Below, piece after piece: positions 8,275 through 17,897 of a stretch of DNA of 64,000 nucleotides. This DNA is from Xenorhabdus eapokensis. GTDB taxonomy: Bacteria; Pseudomonadota; Gammaproteobacteria; Enterobacterales; Enterobacteriaceae. The notes under the pieces are model-generated. The model was not told the origin of the DNA. It made no database searches and saw only the letters and a list, made by a program, of their open reading frames with translations. How positions within the stretch are numbered: position 1 is the first letter of the stretch; each line of letters begins with the position of its first letter. The stretch is taken from positions 62,001 to 126,000 of the forward strand of contig NZ_MKGQ01000005.1 of NCBI RefSeq assembly GCF_001908105.1. The letters run 5' to 3'. The position numbers and the translations under genes were made by a program.

Positions 8275-9936
8275 ATGAAAACAATTATGGAGACCACTAA
8301 TATGTATACCATTTTGGTAAGGATAATAAAAAATAAAATAGCTAAAATATTTATCTGTTCTGTCAGTCTGATTCTGGGAAATATCACTTTCTCTTATGCT
8401 GCGACTGTTCCTCCCAATGTTCAATTGGCGGATAAACAGGAAATTACCCGCAACAATTTTTCTGAACCCAGTTCTTTGGATCCACATAAGTCTGAGGGAA
8501 GTAGTGAATTTGATATCTTGCGGGATTTTTTTGAGCGTTTAGTTGATACAGATAAAGAAGAGAATATTATCCCTGCTTTGGCTGAACGCTGGGAAACCAA
8601 AGATCATAAAACCTGGATCTTCCATTTAAGGAAAGGGATTAAATGGTCTGACGGTTCACCAATTACTGCCCATGATGTGGTCTTTTCTTTCCGGCGGCTG
8701 GTGATACCTGATACGATTTCTCCTTATGGTAGCTACTTGATTCAGGCTACTGTTGTGAACGCCCGAGATGTACTATCTGGTAAGAAAAAACCAGAAAAAC
8801 TCGGTGTTAAGGCACTGGATGATGTAACGGTAGAAATTGTACTGGAAAGGCCAAAAGCGGGTTTTTTGCAAATGCTGGCGCATCCCGCGATGTCCCCTGT
8901 TAGTGAACAGGTGATTAAAAAATATGGCAGTAAATGGACTCAGCCTCAACATTTTGTCAGCAATGGACCTTTTAAACTCTTTGAATGGGTAGTGAATGAA
9001 AAAATTGTTGGTGTCAGAAATTCCCATTATTGGGATGATAAAAATACCGTCATTAATAAAGTTACTTACTTGCCATTATCAGATTATAAAGCGGATCTAA
9101 ACCGCTATATGACAGGAGAGATTGATATATCCAATGGAGGGCCATCGGAGTTCTTACCAACCGTTAAGAAGAAGTTTGGCGAGCAATTGCATGTTAGTCC
9201 TATAATGAGTGTTTATTATTATTTCTTTAATACACAAGTAGCGCCATTTAATGATGTTCGGGTCAGACAAGCGTTGTCTTTAGCACTGGATAGAAACATT
9301 ATCACTGACAAAGTATTAGGTAATGGGCAAAAACCTGCTTATGATGTTGTATCTCCGGGTGCTGGAGGTATTTATTTAAAACAGCCTGAATATGCCTACT
9401 GGACACAAGGACAACGCGTTGCCAAGGCCAAAATATTACTGAATGAGGCTGGTTTTAATGAAAATAATCCACTCAAATTTACCTTGCTATATAACACCTC
9501 CGATGCTCATAAAAAAATCGCCATTGCTGCCAGCTCGGCGTGGAAAAAGTATCTAGGTATAGAAATCACTTTACAAAATCAGGAAACAAAAACACAAAAT
9601 GATAGTATGACTCAAGGTAACTTTGAGTTGACAAGATACGCATGGAATGCTGATTATAATAGCCCGACGAGTTTTTTAGATATTTTCACATCAGGCAATA
9701 CCAATAACCATATGAGATATCAAAATAAGGAGTTTGATCAATGGGTCTTAAAAGCAGATGAAACTAATGATCCGATCGATTACCAACAAGCCATTGATAT
9801 TCTCAATAAAGAAACACCAGCCATTCCTGTTTATTATTATGTCCGTGTAAAATTAGTTAAGCCTTATGTTGGTGGGTTTAACGTTGACTCGATGGGAAAT
9901 ATCCCGACAAAAGATCTTTATATTATTAAGCACTAA
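8275..9936 (+). CDS. OppA-like periplasmic peptide-binding protein (orphan)
   Basis: A family-5 ABC solute-binding protein, 553 residues. Its whole length follows the OppA/MppA pattern: QEITRNNFSEPSSLDPHKSE, then LRDFFERLVDTD, HLRKGIKWSDGSPITAHDVVF, SNGPFKLFEWVVNEKIV, PFNDVRVRQALSLALDR, ALYNTSD-like LLYNTSDAHKKIAIAASS, and a C-terminus ending PTKDLYIIKH. A long N-region of about 40 residues with one hydrophobic stretch ends in FSYAATVPP, a likely signal-peptide site. The true start may be one of the internal ATGs (8287 or 8302). No oppBCDF permease genes are next to it, so it must share a permease encoded elsewhere or act in cell-wall peptide (MppA-like) binding. A strong terminator follows. 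Confidence 0.85.
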   Translation: MKTIMETTNMYTILVRIIKNKIAKIFICSVSLILGNITFSYAATVPPNVQLADKQEITRNNFSEPSSLDPHKSEGSSEFDILRDFFERLVDTDKEENIIPALAERWETKDHKTWIFHLRKGIKWSDGSPITAHDVVFSFRRLVIPDTISPYGSYLIQATVVNARDVLSGKKKPEKLGVKALDDVTVEIVLERPKAGFLQMLAHPAMSPVSEQVIKKYGSKWTQPQHFVSNGPFKLFEWVVNEKIVGVRNSHYWDDKNTVINKVTYLPLSDYKADLNRYMTGEIDISNGGPSEFLPTVKKKFGEQLHVSPIMSVYYYFFNTQVAPFNDVRVRQALSLALDRNIITDKVLGNGQKPAYDVVSPGAGGIYLKQPEYAYWTQGQRVAKAKILLNEAGFNENNPLKFTLLYNTSDAHKKIAIAASSAWKKYLGIEITLQNQETKTQNDSMTQGNFELTRYAWNADYNSPTSFLDIFTSGNTNNHMRYQNKEFDQWVLKADETNDPIDYQQAIDILNKETPAIPVYYYVRVKLVKPYVGGFNVDSMGNIPTKDLYIIKH

Positions 9937-9943
9937 TTTTTTG

Positions 9944-9977
9944 ATAATAAGAGCCTGTTGTAATCGGCTCTTATTAT
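9944..9977 (+). terminator. Terminator of the OppA-like gene
   Basis: Perfect 12-base arms (ATAATAAGAGCC / GGCTCTTATTAT) around a 10-base loop. The T-rich right arm starts 30 bases after the stop codon. Confidence 0.75.
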
Positions 9978-10200
9978 TCAATGAAGTTAAATAAAATCAT
10001 AATTTAAATAATAATGGTATCGTAATGTAATAATAAAAAAGCAATTGATGGAGATTAAAAATATGAAAAAAATCATGGCGGGTTTAATGAAAAGTAAGCT
10101 CATTTAAATTCTTGGTCATGTACTCAATCCGTTGATTTGTGTTAAATATAGTAATCACGTTCAATGAACATGCCGATGACTTTATCATTTATTAAATTAA
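9978..10200. other. Intergenic with a vestigial 14-codon reading frame
   Basis: An AT-rich gap. A GGAG ribosome-binding-like sequence is followed by an ATG at 10063 and a 14-codon frame (MKKIMAGLMKSKLI) ending in TAA at 10107. It looks like the start of a signal peptide cut short and may be the stub of a deleted second binding-protein gene. No other feature is seen. Confidence 0.35.
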
Positions 10201-10222
10201 GAGCCTGCTTTTTAGCAGGCTC
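10201..10222. terminator. Stem-loop downstream of sbcC
   Basis: Perfect 9-base arms GAGCCTGCT / AGCAGGCTC with a TTTT loop. The T-run is weak in both directions. It probably ends the sbcDC transcript read from the minus strand. Confidence 0.55.
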
Positions 10223-10313
10223 TCCATAATCTATTGCAGTGCCTTACGGGCAGCCCCCTTTCCACTTTGAATATCATATACACATTGATCAAATTGTTGC
10301 TTGATTGATGTGT
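10223..10313 (-). other. Short open fragment between the stem-loop and sbcC
   Basis: On the minus strand, after the sbcC stop, a frame reads KQQFDQCVYDIQSGKGAARK and ends in TAG near 10231. It looks like the tail of a lost protein but has no start codon and no family that I recognise. Confidence 0.25.
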
Positions 10314-13300
10314 TTAAACCCGAAATTCTGCTGCTAATTGACTGAAACCCAATCCATTCTTTTTTTCCACTTTGATCTGAACAGGAATTCGCTCTTTTAA
10401 TGCGTCCACATGACTAATGACTCCGATAGTTTTTCCTGATGCATTAAGGTGATCCAGGGCATCCAAAGCAATATCCAAAGTTTCAGGATCAAGCGTGCCA
10501 AAGCCTTCATCAAGAAACAGGGATTCTATCTGTGTCTTGTTACTCACTAAATCAGACAAGGCAAGTGCAAGTGCAAGGCTGACAAGGAAACTTTCTCCTC
10601 CAGAAAGCGTTTTGGTATCCCTCATGGCATCCGCTTGCCAGGTATCAACGATTTGTAATTCCAGTCCGCCGTCATCTTTGCGTTGCAAGTAGTAGCGTTC
10701 ATGCAATTTTTCCAATCGGATATTTGCCAGATGTACGAGATGATCCAAGGTCAGACCTTGAGCAAAACGGCGGAATTTAGCGCCGTCGGCAGAGCCAATG
10801 AGATTATTGAGATAGCTCCAGTCATCATATGTTTGTTGTAAGAGTGCGATCTGTGCCAATAACTCGTGTTGGTGTTGGCGACGAGTTGCATCACTGTTCA
10901 ATAGGGTTCTGACTTCGCCTTGTTGTTGGTTATTTTGCTTCAACTTAGCCGTAACGTCGGTCAATATGGCGGATAGTTGTTGAGGTTCATGTTGATTAAG
11001 CAACTGCGGCTGCGTTTTTGTATGTCGCTGTAAGGCTACTTCTGATTCATGAAGCCGTGTTTTAGCTTGCAATTGTTGTTGTTCAAGGTTTTCTTGTAAT
11101 TGTTGTAATTTTTCCCGCTGTTCTGGTTCCAATAAGGCATGTTCAAAGGATGATTGATCGGAAAAACCTTGCTGTTCTAAACCTGTTTGAAAATGGCTGA
11201 TAGCAAGTTTGTAGTTTGCTTCGGCTGCGGTGTGGTTTTTTTCTACTTCACTGGCAGCGCCGATTAATTGGCTCATTTTGTTTTGCAATGTTTGCAGATG
11301 GGAAGCGGCCTGCTTGTAGGCGATTTCCAATTCATGGGTTTTTTGTTGCAAAGCCTGACGAACGGCTATGATGGATTTTTCGCCAAATAATCGCTGACGT
11401 TCCTGACGGGTTTGTTCCAATAGCTGCATTTGCCGCTGTTGTTGTTCATTCAAAGTATGAAGATGAGTAGAGAGCTTATTTTTTTGTTTGTCTAGTTCAC
11501 TCAGTTTGCTTTGCAAGGCGGCTTGTTCTTTTTGGAGTTGCTGCCATTTCTCCCGTGAATCATGGTAGTTTTTTAATTCTTGTTCACGCTGTTGCAGCCA
11601 GTTTTCTGTTTCATGAGAAGCAGGAAGTGTAAAAGGGGTTAGCTGTAATTCCGTGTTTAACTGTTGTGTTGTTGCCGCATAGTCGGCTTCTATTTGTTGA
11701 GCCTCTGCTGTTTTTTCTGCCAATTGTTTTTGAGCTGAATCCTGTTTGAACTTTTCCAGTTCAATATTCTTTTCGCAGGCTTGGTATTGTTCTCGGTTGG
11801 CAGCAACTGCTTTTTCGGCGGTTTGATGGTTTTTCTCTGCCTGTAATAACGCTTCCTGTTGAGCTTGGTGTTGGTGATAAGCCGATTGTCGTTGACTGAT
11901 AAAGTGATTAACCGTCTCTGTCTCCATCGGTAATGTTGTAGCCTGTAACTGCCGGCAATGGTGTTCCCATTGCTTAACCAATTCCGTCAATTTAGCATGG
12001 TATTGTGCAATATCTTGCTGCAATTGTTCGCCATATTGCTGTTGAAGCTGCTGTTTTTGCTGTAGGGTTGTACGATTTTCTTGCAATTGTTCAATCTGTT
12101 GGCGCAGGGTTTTCAGGCGCTCCTCTGAATGGGGTAGGGCAATATTCTGGTATTCGTTGATTAAAGGGTGGTCGGTTGAACCGCAAAGCGGACAAGATTC
12201 ACCTTCTTTTAATTGTGCCCGTTCTTTTTCCAGACTGACTATCCGTTGTTCCAAACGAATTCGATTGGTGAGATCGTCATAATGTTGCTGTTTATCTTTC
12301 AATTGTTGATTGAGGGTTGCTATCTGCTCAGGTAAGGCTTTTATCAGTGCCTGAGATTGGATCAATTGGTTTTGATCCGTTGAGATCGCGGTTTGTAACT
12401 GCTGGATCTGGGGAAGCAAGATCTCCAGTTGGTTCTGTGATACCAATTGTTTCTGATAATTTTTTAGATTTTTCTGCAATTGTTCTAATGGGTGCTTTTG
12501 CTGCAACGTTGTGAGTTGGGTTGCCGCAGCGGTAAAGCTGTTGCGCAGTATTTGGCTCTGTTCTTGCTGTTTAGCCAATTCTGCATTCAATCTGTGTAAA
12601 TAATCGGTCGTATGGGCAAGCTCTGAGCCAATTTTTTGGGTGCTTTGGGTAAGCTGGTCTATTTTTTCTCGCCGTTCTTTCTGACGGGTGAATAGTTGCT
12701 TCCATTCTGGTAGTTTGCTGTCCAAATTGTGGTAATAAGGGTGCTGCTCATAGTAGGATTCCAACGCCTTTTGTTCGTTATTTAAGACCTCCGTTCGCTC
12801 CTGTGTGGCTTGGTGCTGGGATAAAATGTCTGTGAGATCACGGTCTTGTCCTGCGATTTCTTGTTCAAGTTTCAGTAGATCTTTGGATTGAATATCAATT
12901 TTATGCTCGAGCGGCATAATTTGCTCTGAGATGAGCTTTTCTTGCTGATTTTGGTGCTGTTGATGCTCTTCCCGCCTATTTTCTAACTGTGTTAGTTGCT
13001 GTTCGGCAGGTTGCAGCATCTCAAGTTGTTGTTGGCGTTCATGCTCTATTTTTGTGCGTTGCTCCGCGAGCCTCTGTTTTTCATGGTAAGCGCGGTTTTG
13101 CGCATCCCATAATGGACGGATTTTTTCTGCTGGCTCGCCGGCAGCAAGTTGTTGCAATTGAGGTTGTGCTTCTTGAATAGCTTGCTCAGTCTGTTGCAAA
13201 AGTGAAGTATTGCTGACCAGTGATTGCTGTAGTTCATTCTGCCGCAACAACCACTGCTCGGCTGTTTGTAATGCCTTCACTTGTTGGCTGAATAGGGTTT

Positions 13301-13994
13301 CTTCTGCAATAAGCTGTTGTTGTTGATTCTGGTATGCCTGTTGTTGCTCTGGTGTGAGTAATTCAATGGAAGAGACTTTAGCTTGCTGAATGTTCAGTTC
13401 AGATTGTGCCTCTTTATGGCGCTGGTAAATTTCCTGGGACAGAATGCCGTAAATTTCTGTACCGGTTAGCTCTTCCAGTAGATCTGCCCGATCTTTATCT
13501 TGTGCATTTAAAAATGCGGCAAAATTTCCCTGCGACAAAAGCATGGATTTGGTAAAACGGCTGAAATCCAGTCCAGTTATTTCGGCAATTTTTTCTTTTT
13601 TTTCTGGAATTTTATCAGCCAGGATTCCCCCCCCTTTTTTGAGGGCCAATTCTCCTTTTGGGGGTTGGAGTTTGCCATTTGCTTGGTTACGAGCACGGCG
13701 CTGACTCCAAAATGCCCGATAAGCAATGCCTTTAACTTCAAACTCTACTTCAGCAAGGCACTCTGCGGTATGACGGGTCATTAACTCATTTTGTGAGGCA
13801 GAAATGGTGTTGAGCCTTGGTGTTTCATGATAAAGGGCGAGGCAAAGAGCATCCAATAAGGAGGTTTTTCCTGCACCAGTTGGGCCGATAATGGCAAATA
13901 ATCCATTACTGGCAAATGGTTCTGCCGTAAAATCAATTTTCCATTCACCTTGCAGAGAATTGATATTTTTCAGCCGTAAACTAAGAATTTTCAT
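10314..13994 (-). CDS. sbcC: Exonuclease subunit SbcC (Rad50-like ATPase)
   Basis: SbcC is the ATPase arm of the SbcCD nuclease, which cuts DNA hairpins and protein-blocked ends. The N-terminal lobe carries [18 protein letters not shown] (Walker A) at about residues 33-50. The C-terminal lobe carries [19 protein letters not shown] (ABC signature) and [14 protein letters not shown] (Walker B). In between lie two very long Gln-rich coiled coils meeting at the zinc hook [15 protein letters not shown], near residue 600. At 1226 residues it is well above the E. coli protein (about 1048); the extra length is in the coiled coil. The start overlaps nothing: sbcD ends 17 bases upstream, so the two are cotranscribed. 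Confidence 0.96.
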   Translation of the reverse strand: MKILSLRLKNINSLQGEWKIDFTAEPFASNGLFAIIGPTGAGKTSLLDALCLALYHETPRLNTISASQNELMTRHTAECLAEVEFEVKGIAYRAFWSQRRARNQANGKLQPPKGELALKKGGGILADKIPEKKEKIAEITGLDFSRFTKSMLLSQGNFAAFLNAQDKDRADLLEELTGTEIYGILSQEIYQRHKEAQSELNIQQAKVSSIELLTPEQQQAYQNQQQQLIAEETLFSQQVKALQTAEQWLLRQNELQQSLVSNTSLLQQTEQAIQEAQPQLQQLAAGEPAEKIRPLWDAQNRAYHEKQRLAEQRTKIEHERQQQLEMLQPAEQQLTQLENRREEHQQHQNQQEKLISEQIMPLEHKIDIQSKDLLKLEQEIAGQDRDLTDILSQHQATQERTEVLNNEQKALESYYEQHPYYHNLDSKLPEWKQLFTRQKERREKIDQLTQSTQKIGSELAHTTDYLHRLNAELAKQQEQSQILRNSFTAAATQLTTLQQKHPLEQLQKNLKNYQKQLVSQNQLEILLPQIQQLQTAISTDQNQLIQSQALIKALPEQIATLNQQLKDKQQHYDDLTNRIRLEQRIVSLEKERAQLKEGESCPLCGSTDHPLINEYQNIALPHSEERLKTLRQQIEQLQENRTTLQQKQQLQQQYGEQLQQDIAQYHAKLTELVKQWEHHCRQLQATTLPMETETVNHFISQRQSAYHQHQAQQEALLQAEKNHQTAEKAVAANREQYQACEKNIELEKFKQDSAQKQLAEKTAEAQQIEADYAATTQQLNTELQLTPFTLPASHETENWLQQREQELKNYHDSREKWQQLQKEQAALQSKLSELDKQKNKLSTHLHTLNEQQQRQMQLLEQTRQERQRLFGEKSIIAVRQALQQKTHELEIAYKQAASHLQTLQNKMSQLIGAASEVEKNHTAAEANYKLAISHFQTGLEQQGFSDQSSFEHALLEPEQREKLQQLQENLEQQQLQAKTRLHESEVALQRHTKTQPQLLNQHEPQQLSAILTDVTAKLKQNNQQQGEVRTLLNSDATRRQHQHELLAQIALLQQTYDDWSYLNNLIGSADGAKFRRFAQGLTLDHLVHLANIRLEKLHERYYLQRKDDGGLELQIVDTWQADAMRDTKTLSGGESFLVSLALALALSDLVSNKTQIESLFLDEGFGTLDPETLDIALDALDHLNASGKTIGVISHVDALKERIPVQIKVEKKNGLGFSQLAAEFRV

Positions 13995-14011
13995 GGCATG
14001 TTCTCTTCATG

Positions 14012-15229
14012 TTATTGCTGAGAAATATCATCCAGCGTTTGTTTAAACAGGGTGGTCAGACGTTGTTTTTGCGCGGGGTCATCGATTGCAGCCAACGCCA
14101 AACGACGCTCAAAGACTTCATCTACACTTAGCTCGGTAAGTGTTTCTTTATTTTGTTCAGACAATGACAGTTGGCGAGCACTTTTGCTGCGGCGTAGCAG
14201 AATAATCTCAACCGGCAGACCTTCACTTAGAGCCTGGATGCGTTTTTGGATATCGGGCAAATAATCTTGGGTTGCGACTTCAATATCCAGCCAGACTGGG
14301 CGCTCTCCTTGATATTCCTTGAAAGATTGTAATTGCTCTGCGATTTGTTTCAAATTACCACGAATAAGTTGCATAGGTTGATAATATGGGATCGGTAAAA
14401 GTGTGATGTTATCGAGTTTGCCTGATTTAAAATCCACTAAGCAGACGCTTTTTTCTTGTCCCACTTCATCAAAACTGAGCGGAATAGGGGAGCCGCTATA
14501 GCGGATATGCTCTGATTTACCGATAATTTGCGGGCGGTGGATATGCCCTAGTGCAATATAGTCAGCAGGGGGGAAAGATTGTGCAGGGAAGGCCTCTAAT
14601 GTGCCAATGTAAATATCGCGAACGGAATCTGTAGTAGAAGCCCCGACCGTAGTGAGGTGACCTGTAGCAATAATCGGTAATGGCTGTCCGAGCTGCTCTC
14701 GTAATGCACAGGCTTGCTGGTAGAGATTGTGGTAATGTTCGGTGATGGCATCCTGGAGCGCCTGCTGTTTTTGTGTACCAGATTGCCCCGCTTGGCTGGT
14801 CATGATATCTCGTGGACGCAGATAGGGAATAGCACAGAGAATCGCTCCTGCATTGTTATCTCTGTTATTTAGGATCTTTATCTGCTGTGCTATATCCTCG
14901 GTTTCAGCATTAGCAATCACCGTGGTATTCAGATAAGAGAGAAGGGATTTAGATTCATTGAGTGTGGCAACAGAATCATGGTTTCCACCGAGAATAACAA
15001 GTTGGCAGCCTGTGGGCTGTAGTGCCACAATGAATTTGTTATAAAGTTCGCGTGCGTAGCTGGGTGGGGAGCCTGTATCAAAAATATCGCCGGCAATAAT
15101 GAGGGCGTCAACTTGATGCTGTACGATCTTTTCAATCAGCCATTGCAAAAAATGTTTATGTTCAGCGGCGCGGCTTTTAGTAAAGAAATATTGGCCAAGA
15201 TGCCAGTCAGATGTATGAATAATTCGCAT
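14012..15229 (-). CDS. sbcD: Exonuclease subunit SbcD (Mre11-like nuclease)
   Basis: The Mn-dependent phosphoesterase subunit of SbcCD, 405 residues. Metallophosphoesterase motifs are in order: MRIIHTSDWHLGQYF, IIAGDIFDTGSPPSYA, VILGGNHDSVATL, IATGHLTT and YIALGHIHRPQ, supplying all the metal ligands. A C-terminal capping domain follows. The ATG at 15229 gives the standard N-terminus. It is the first gene of the sbcDC operon and is divergent from phoB; the 292-base gap between the starts holds the Pho box. Confidence 0.96.
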   Translation of the reverse strand: MRIIHTSDWHLGQYFFTKSRAAEHKHFLQWLIEKIVQHQVDALIIAGDIFDTGSPPSYARELYNKFIVALQPTGCQLVILGGNHDSVATLNESKSLLSYLNTTVIANAETEDIAQQIKILNNRDNNAGAILCAIPYLRPRDIMTSQAGQSGTQKQQALQDAITEHYHNLYQQACALREQLGQPLPIIATGHLTTVGASTTDSVRDIYIGTLEAFPAQSFPPADYIALGHIHRPQIIGKSEHIRYSGSPIPLSFDEVGQEKSVCLVDFKSGKLDNITLLPIPYYQPMQLIRGNLKQIAEQLQSFKEYQGERPVWLDIEVATQDYLPDIQKRIQALSEGLPVEIILLRRSKSARQLSLSEQNKETLTELSVDEVFERRLALAAIDDPAQKQRLTTLFKQTLDDISQQ

Positions 15230-15441
15230 GATTTTCCCGCCGTTGCCCTAGTTGTTTTTCTATCCCGTTACTTCTCGCCTGTTGCAGGTGCTAATTATAA
15301 TGGCAGCGTAAGGGTTGTCCTGTGTAATTCAGCATTATTTACAGAATTTTCGAGCTGGTTTGCATCTTTAATGAAATATGACAAAGATGCAGGATTTTCT
15401 TTGGGAAGTAGTTTGTATCTTGTTAATTGAGAGATAAGAAG

Positions 15442-15478
15442 TTTCATAAAAGTGTCATAAAATTGACTCATAATATTT
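15442..15478 (+). promoter_or_regulatory. Pho box and promoter of phoBR
   Basis: Three 7-base repeats at an 11-base period, separated by AAAA: GTTTCAT (15442-15448), GTGTCAT (15453-15459) and TTGACTC (15464-15470). The first two match the PhoB half-site CTGTCAT well. ATAATAT directly after them supplies a -10 element. The arrangement, 50-80 bases before phoB, is the classical autoregulated PhoB-activated promoter. Confidence 0.8.
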
Positions 15479-15521
15479 TCAGTGAAAGTCACTAGCCTTA
15501 ATGATATTAACGGGATTGATC

Positions 15522-16211
15522 ATGGTTAAACGCATTTTGGTAGTTGAAGATGAAGCACCGATCCGTGAAATGGTTTGTTTTGCACTGGAACAAAACGGTT
15601 ATGAAGCCATTGAAGCCGAAGATTACGATACAGCAATAAGGCGTTTATCTGAGCCTTATCCTGATTTGATATTATTGGATTGGATGTTGCCTGGAGGTTC
15701 AGGGATACAACTGATCCGGCAAATGAAGCGGGATAATAACGTTAAGGCGATCCCCGTCATTATGGTCACGGCTCGTGTGGAAGAAGAAGATCGGATACGT
15801 GGTTTAGATGTTGGTGCTGATGATTATATAACGAAGCCGTTTTCACCTAAAGAATTGATTGCTCGGATTAAGGCTGTTTTGCGGCGTATTTTACCTATAG
15901 AGTCGGAAGACATTATTGATATAGATGGATTGATTCTGGAACCATCATCTCACCGCGTTTCCAGTCAGGGACACGATTTGGACATGGGGCCAACGGAATT
16001 CAAACTTCTCCACTTTTTTATGACTCATCCTGAACGTGTTTATAGTCGTGAACAGTTACTTAATTATGTGTGGGGAACTAATGTTTATGTGGAAGATCGC
16101 ACGGTTGATGTACATATCCGACGCTTACGTAAGGCGTTGGAAATAGGGGATCACGCTAAGATGGTACAAACAGTGCGTGGTACAGGTTATCGTTTTTCTA
16201 CCCGCTATTAA
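15522..16211 (+). CDS. phoB: Phosphate regulon response regulator PhoB
   Basis: An OmpR-family response regulator activated by PhoR under phosphate limitation. The frame opens at 15501, but ATG at 15522 gives [20 protein letters not shown], the standard PhoB N-terminus, and 229 residues as in E. coli. The receiver domain shows the acidic pair E9/D10, the phospho-acceptor D53 (LILLDWML), the Thr of VTAR and the Lys of ITKPFSP. The C-terminal winged helix carries [19 protein letters not shown] and [15 protein letters not shown]. phoR starts 19 bases downstream, forming the phoBR operon. A Pho box sits upstream. Confidence 0.98.
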   Translation: MVKRILVVEDEAPIREMVCFALEQNGYEAIEAEDYDTAIRRLSEPYPDLILLDWMLPGGSGIQLIRQMKRDNNVKAIPVIMVTARVEEEDRIRGLDVGADDYITKPFSPKELIARIKAVLRRILPIESEDIIDIDGLILEPSSHRVSSQGHDLDMGPTEFKLLHFFMTHPERVYSREQLLNYVWGTNVYVEDRTVDVHIRRLRKALEIGDHAKMVQTVRGTGYRFSTRY

Positions 16212-16230
16212 CTGTTTGGAGTAAGGTCAC

Positions 16231-17541
16231 GTGCTTGAGCGTTTATCTTGGAAAAAGTTGGTATGGGGGCTTGTACTTTTTTGCTTGCCCGCTGTCATCT
16301 TGTCTCTTTTTATCGGCCACTTGGCATGGTTGCTGGTTATCGCACTGTTTTTGACGCTGGTATGGCATGGTTACAATTTGCTGAAATTATCCGATTGGTT
16401 ATGGTTGGATCGCAATATGTTACCGCCAGTCGGTCGTGGTGGTTGGGAACCTATCTTTTATGGTATTTACCAGATGCAGCAACGCAATCGCAAACGGCGT
16501 CGTGAACTCGCATTACTCATCAAACGCTTTCGTAGTGGGGCTGAATCATTGCCGGATGCTATTGTGATAATGACCACGGAAGGCAACATTTTTTGGTGTA
16601 ATCGTCTGGCGCAACATTTACTGGGGTTCCGCTGGCCTGAGGATCATGGTCAGCATATTTTTAACCTGCTCCGCTATCCTGATTTCAGCCGTTATATCAC
16701 AGCGAATGATTTTTCCCACCCTCTGTCCATCGAATTGAATAATGGCAATATGATGGAATTCCGCATTATGCCTTATTCTGAGAAGCAATTATTGATGGTC
16801 GTGCGTGATATCACCCAAAAACGACTGTTGGAAAATGCCCGACGGGATTTTTTTGCCAATGTGAGTCATGAACTCAAAACCCCTCTCACTGTACTGCAAG
16901 GTTATCTGGAAATGATGGAGGATCAGGCGTTCGGCAATAAGGTGAACCAGAAAGTCATCGGTACGATGCGGGAACAAATACGAAGAATGGATGGCCTGGT
17001 GCAGCAACTGATGCATCTTTCCAGAATCGAAGGGGGGCCACAAGTCGACATGAATGAAGTTGTGGATGTTCCCAATATGTTGAAAATATTGCAACGAGAA
17101 GTGTTGACCTTGGGAAATGAGCAGTACGATATAGTGTTTGATATTGATGAAACGCTAAATGTGTTTGGTAATGAAGAACAACTGCGCAGTGCAATGTCTA
17201 ACCTTGTTTATAATGCCATCAGACATACCCCTCCGGGCACAAGGATTGAGGTGAATTGGCGACATGTTTCCCAGGGCGCACTGTTCAAAGTGAAAGATAA
17301 TGGTGGTGGGATTAGCGCGGAACATTTACCACGTCTGACAGAACGTTTTTATCGCGTCGATCGGGCGCGCTCACGTCAAACTGGGGGAAATGGGTTAGGT
17401 TTGGCGATAGTGAAACATGCATTGCATCACTACAATACTCATCTTGATATTGCGAGTACTTTAGGAAAGGGTTCAGTTTTTAGCTTTTTATTGGCGTCTC
17501 GGCTTATTGCTTCTGCCAAAAATAGTTTCATGACAAAATGA
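16231..17541 (+). CDS. phoR: Phosphate regulon sensor histidine kinase PhoR
   Basis: The inner-membrane kinase/phosphatase partner of PhoB, 436 residues from a GTG start with GGAGTAAGG upstream. Two N-terminal membrane helices (about residues 10-50) without a large periplasmic loop are typical of PhoR. A PAS domain follows ([20 protein letters not shown]). The phospho-acceptor His is in [20 protein letters not shown]. The ATP-binding motifs are [13 protein letters not shown] (N box), VKDNGGGI (G1) and [12 protein letters not shown] (G2). It lies in an operon behind phoB and is closed by a terminator at 17639. Confidence 0.97.
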   Translation: MLERLSWKKLVWGLVLFCLPAVILSLFIGHLAWLLVIALFLTLVWHGYNLLKLSDWLWLDRNMLPPVGRGGWEPIFYGIYQMQQRNRKRRRELALLIKRFRSGAESLPDAIVIMTTEGNIFWCNRLAQHLLGFRWPEDHGQHIFNLLRYPDFSRYITANDFSHPLSIELNNGNMMEFRIMPYSEKQLLMVVRDITQKRLLENARRDFFANVSHELKTPLTVLQGYLEMMEDQAFGNKVNQKVIGTMREQIRRMDGLVQQLMHLSRIEGGPQVDMNEVVDVPNMLKILQREVLTLGNEQYDIVFDIDETLNVFGNEEQLRSAMSNLVYNAIRHTPPGTRIEVNWRHVSQGALFKVKDNGGGISAEHLPRLTERFYRVDRARSRQTGGNGLGLAIVKHALHHYNTHLDIASTLGKGSVFSFLLASRLIASAKNSFMTK

Positions 17542-17638
17542 GTTATTCATCGTCATGAACAAAAAATGCGCATGAGCAGAAAAATACACAAATCATATAG
17601 TGTGTATTCAATGATAGATAACAATAATAACTGATTTT

Positions 17639-17672
17639 AAAAACCAGTTTAGGATATTGTTCTGGTTTTTGG
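17639..17672 (+). terminator. Terminator of phoBR
   Basis: Perfect 9-base arms AAAAACCAG / CTGGTTTTT, with the T-rich right arm acting as the release run. Confidence 0.75.
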
Positions 17673-17721
17673 TTTTACGCTTGCCTTTTAGCGCTATAAA
17701 AGTTTTACTTGGGGGCAGTTG

Positions 17722-17796
17722 TTGGCGATTCTAGCTGTTATTACTACCATCATTCTGTATCTTGCGATTATCAGTGAATATTATGTTGCTCACTGA
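17722..17796 (+). other. Putative Ile/Leu-rich leader peptide ahead of brnQ
   Basis: A small frame starting TTG (17722; TTG 17719 also possible), 6 bases after GGGGG, reads [20 protein letters not shown] and ends at TGA (17794-17796), about 100 bases before brnQ. Of the first 18 residues, 11 are Ile, Leu or Val. Leader peptides of branched-chain amino-acid genes have this composition, so attenuation of brnQ is possible. The alternative is the tail of a lost membrane protein: the frame is open upstream to 17692. No clear terminator hairpin lies between it and brnQ, which weakens the attenuation idea. Confidence 0.35.
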
Positions 17797-17897
17797 CTGT
17801 TAAATCAGAATCCGGTCTCGCCAGTGAAAATTCAAGTGCTTGCGATAGTTACTGTCGTAGATGCATTTCTTTTGGCAAAAATACATTAATAATCATT

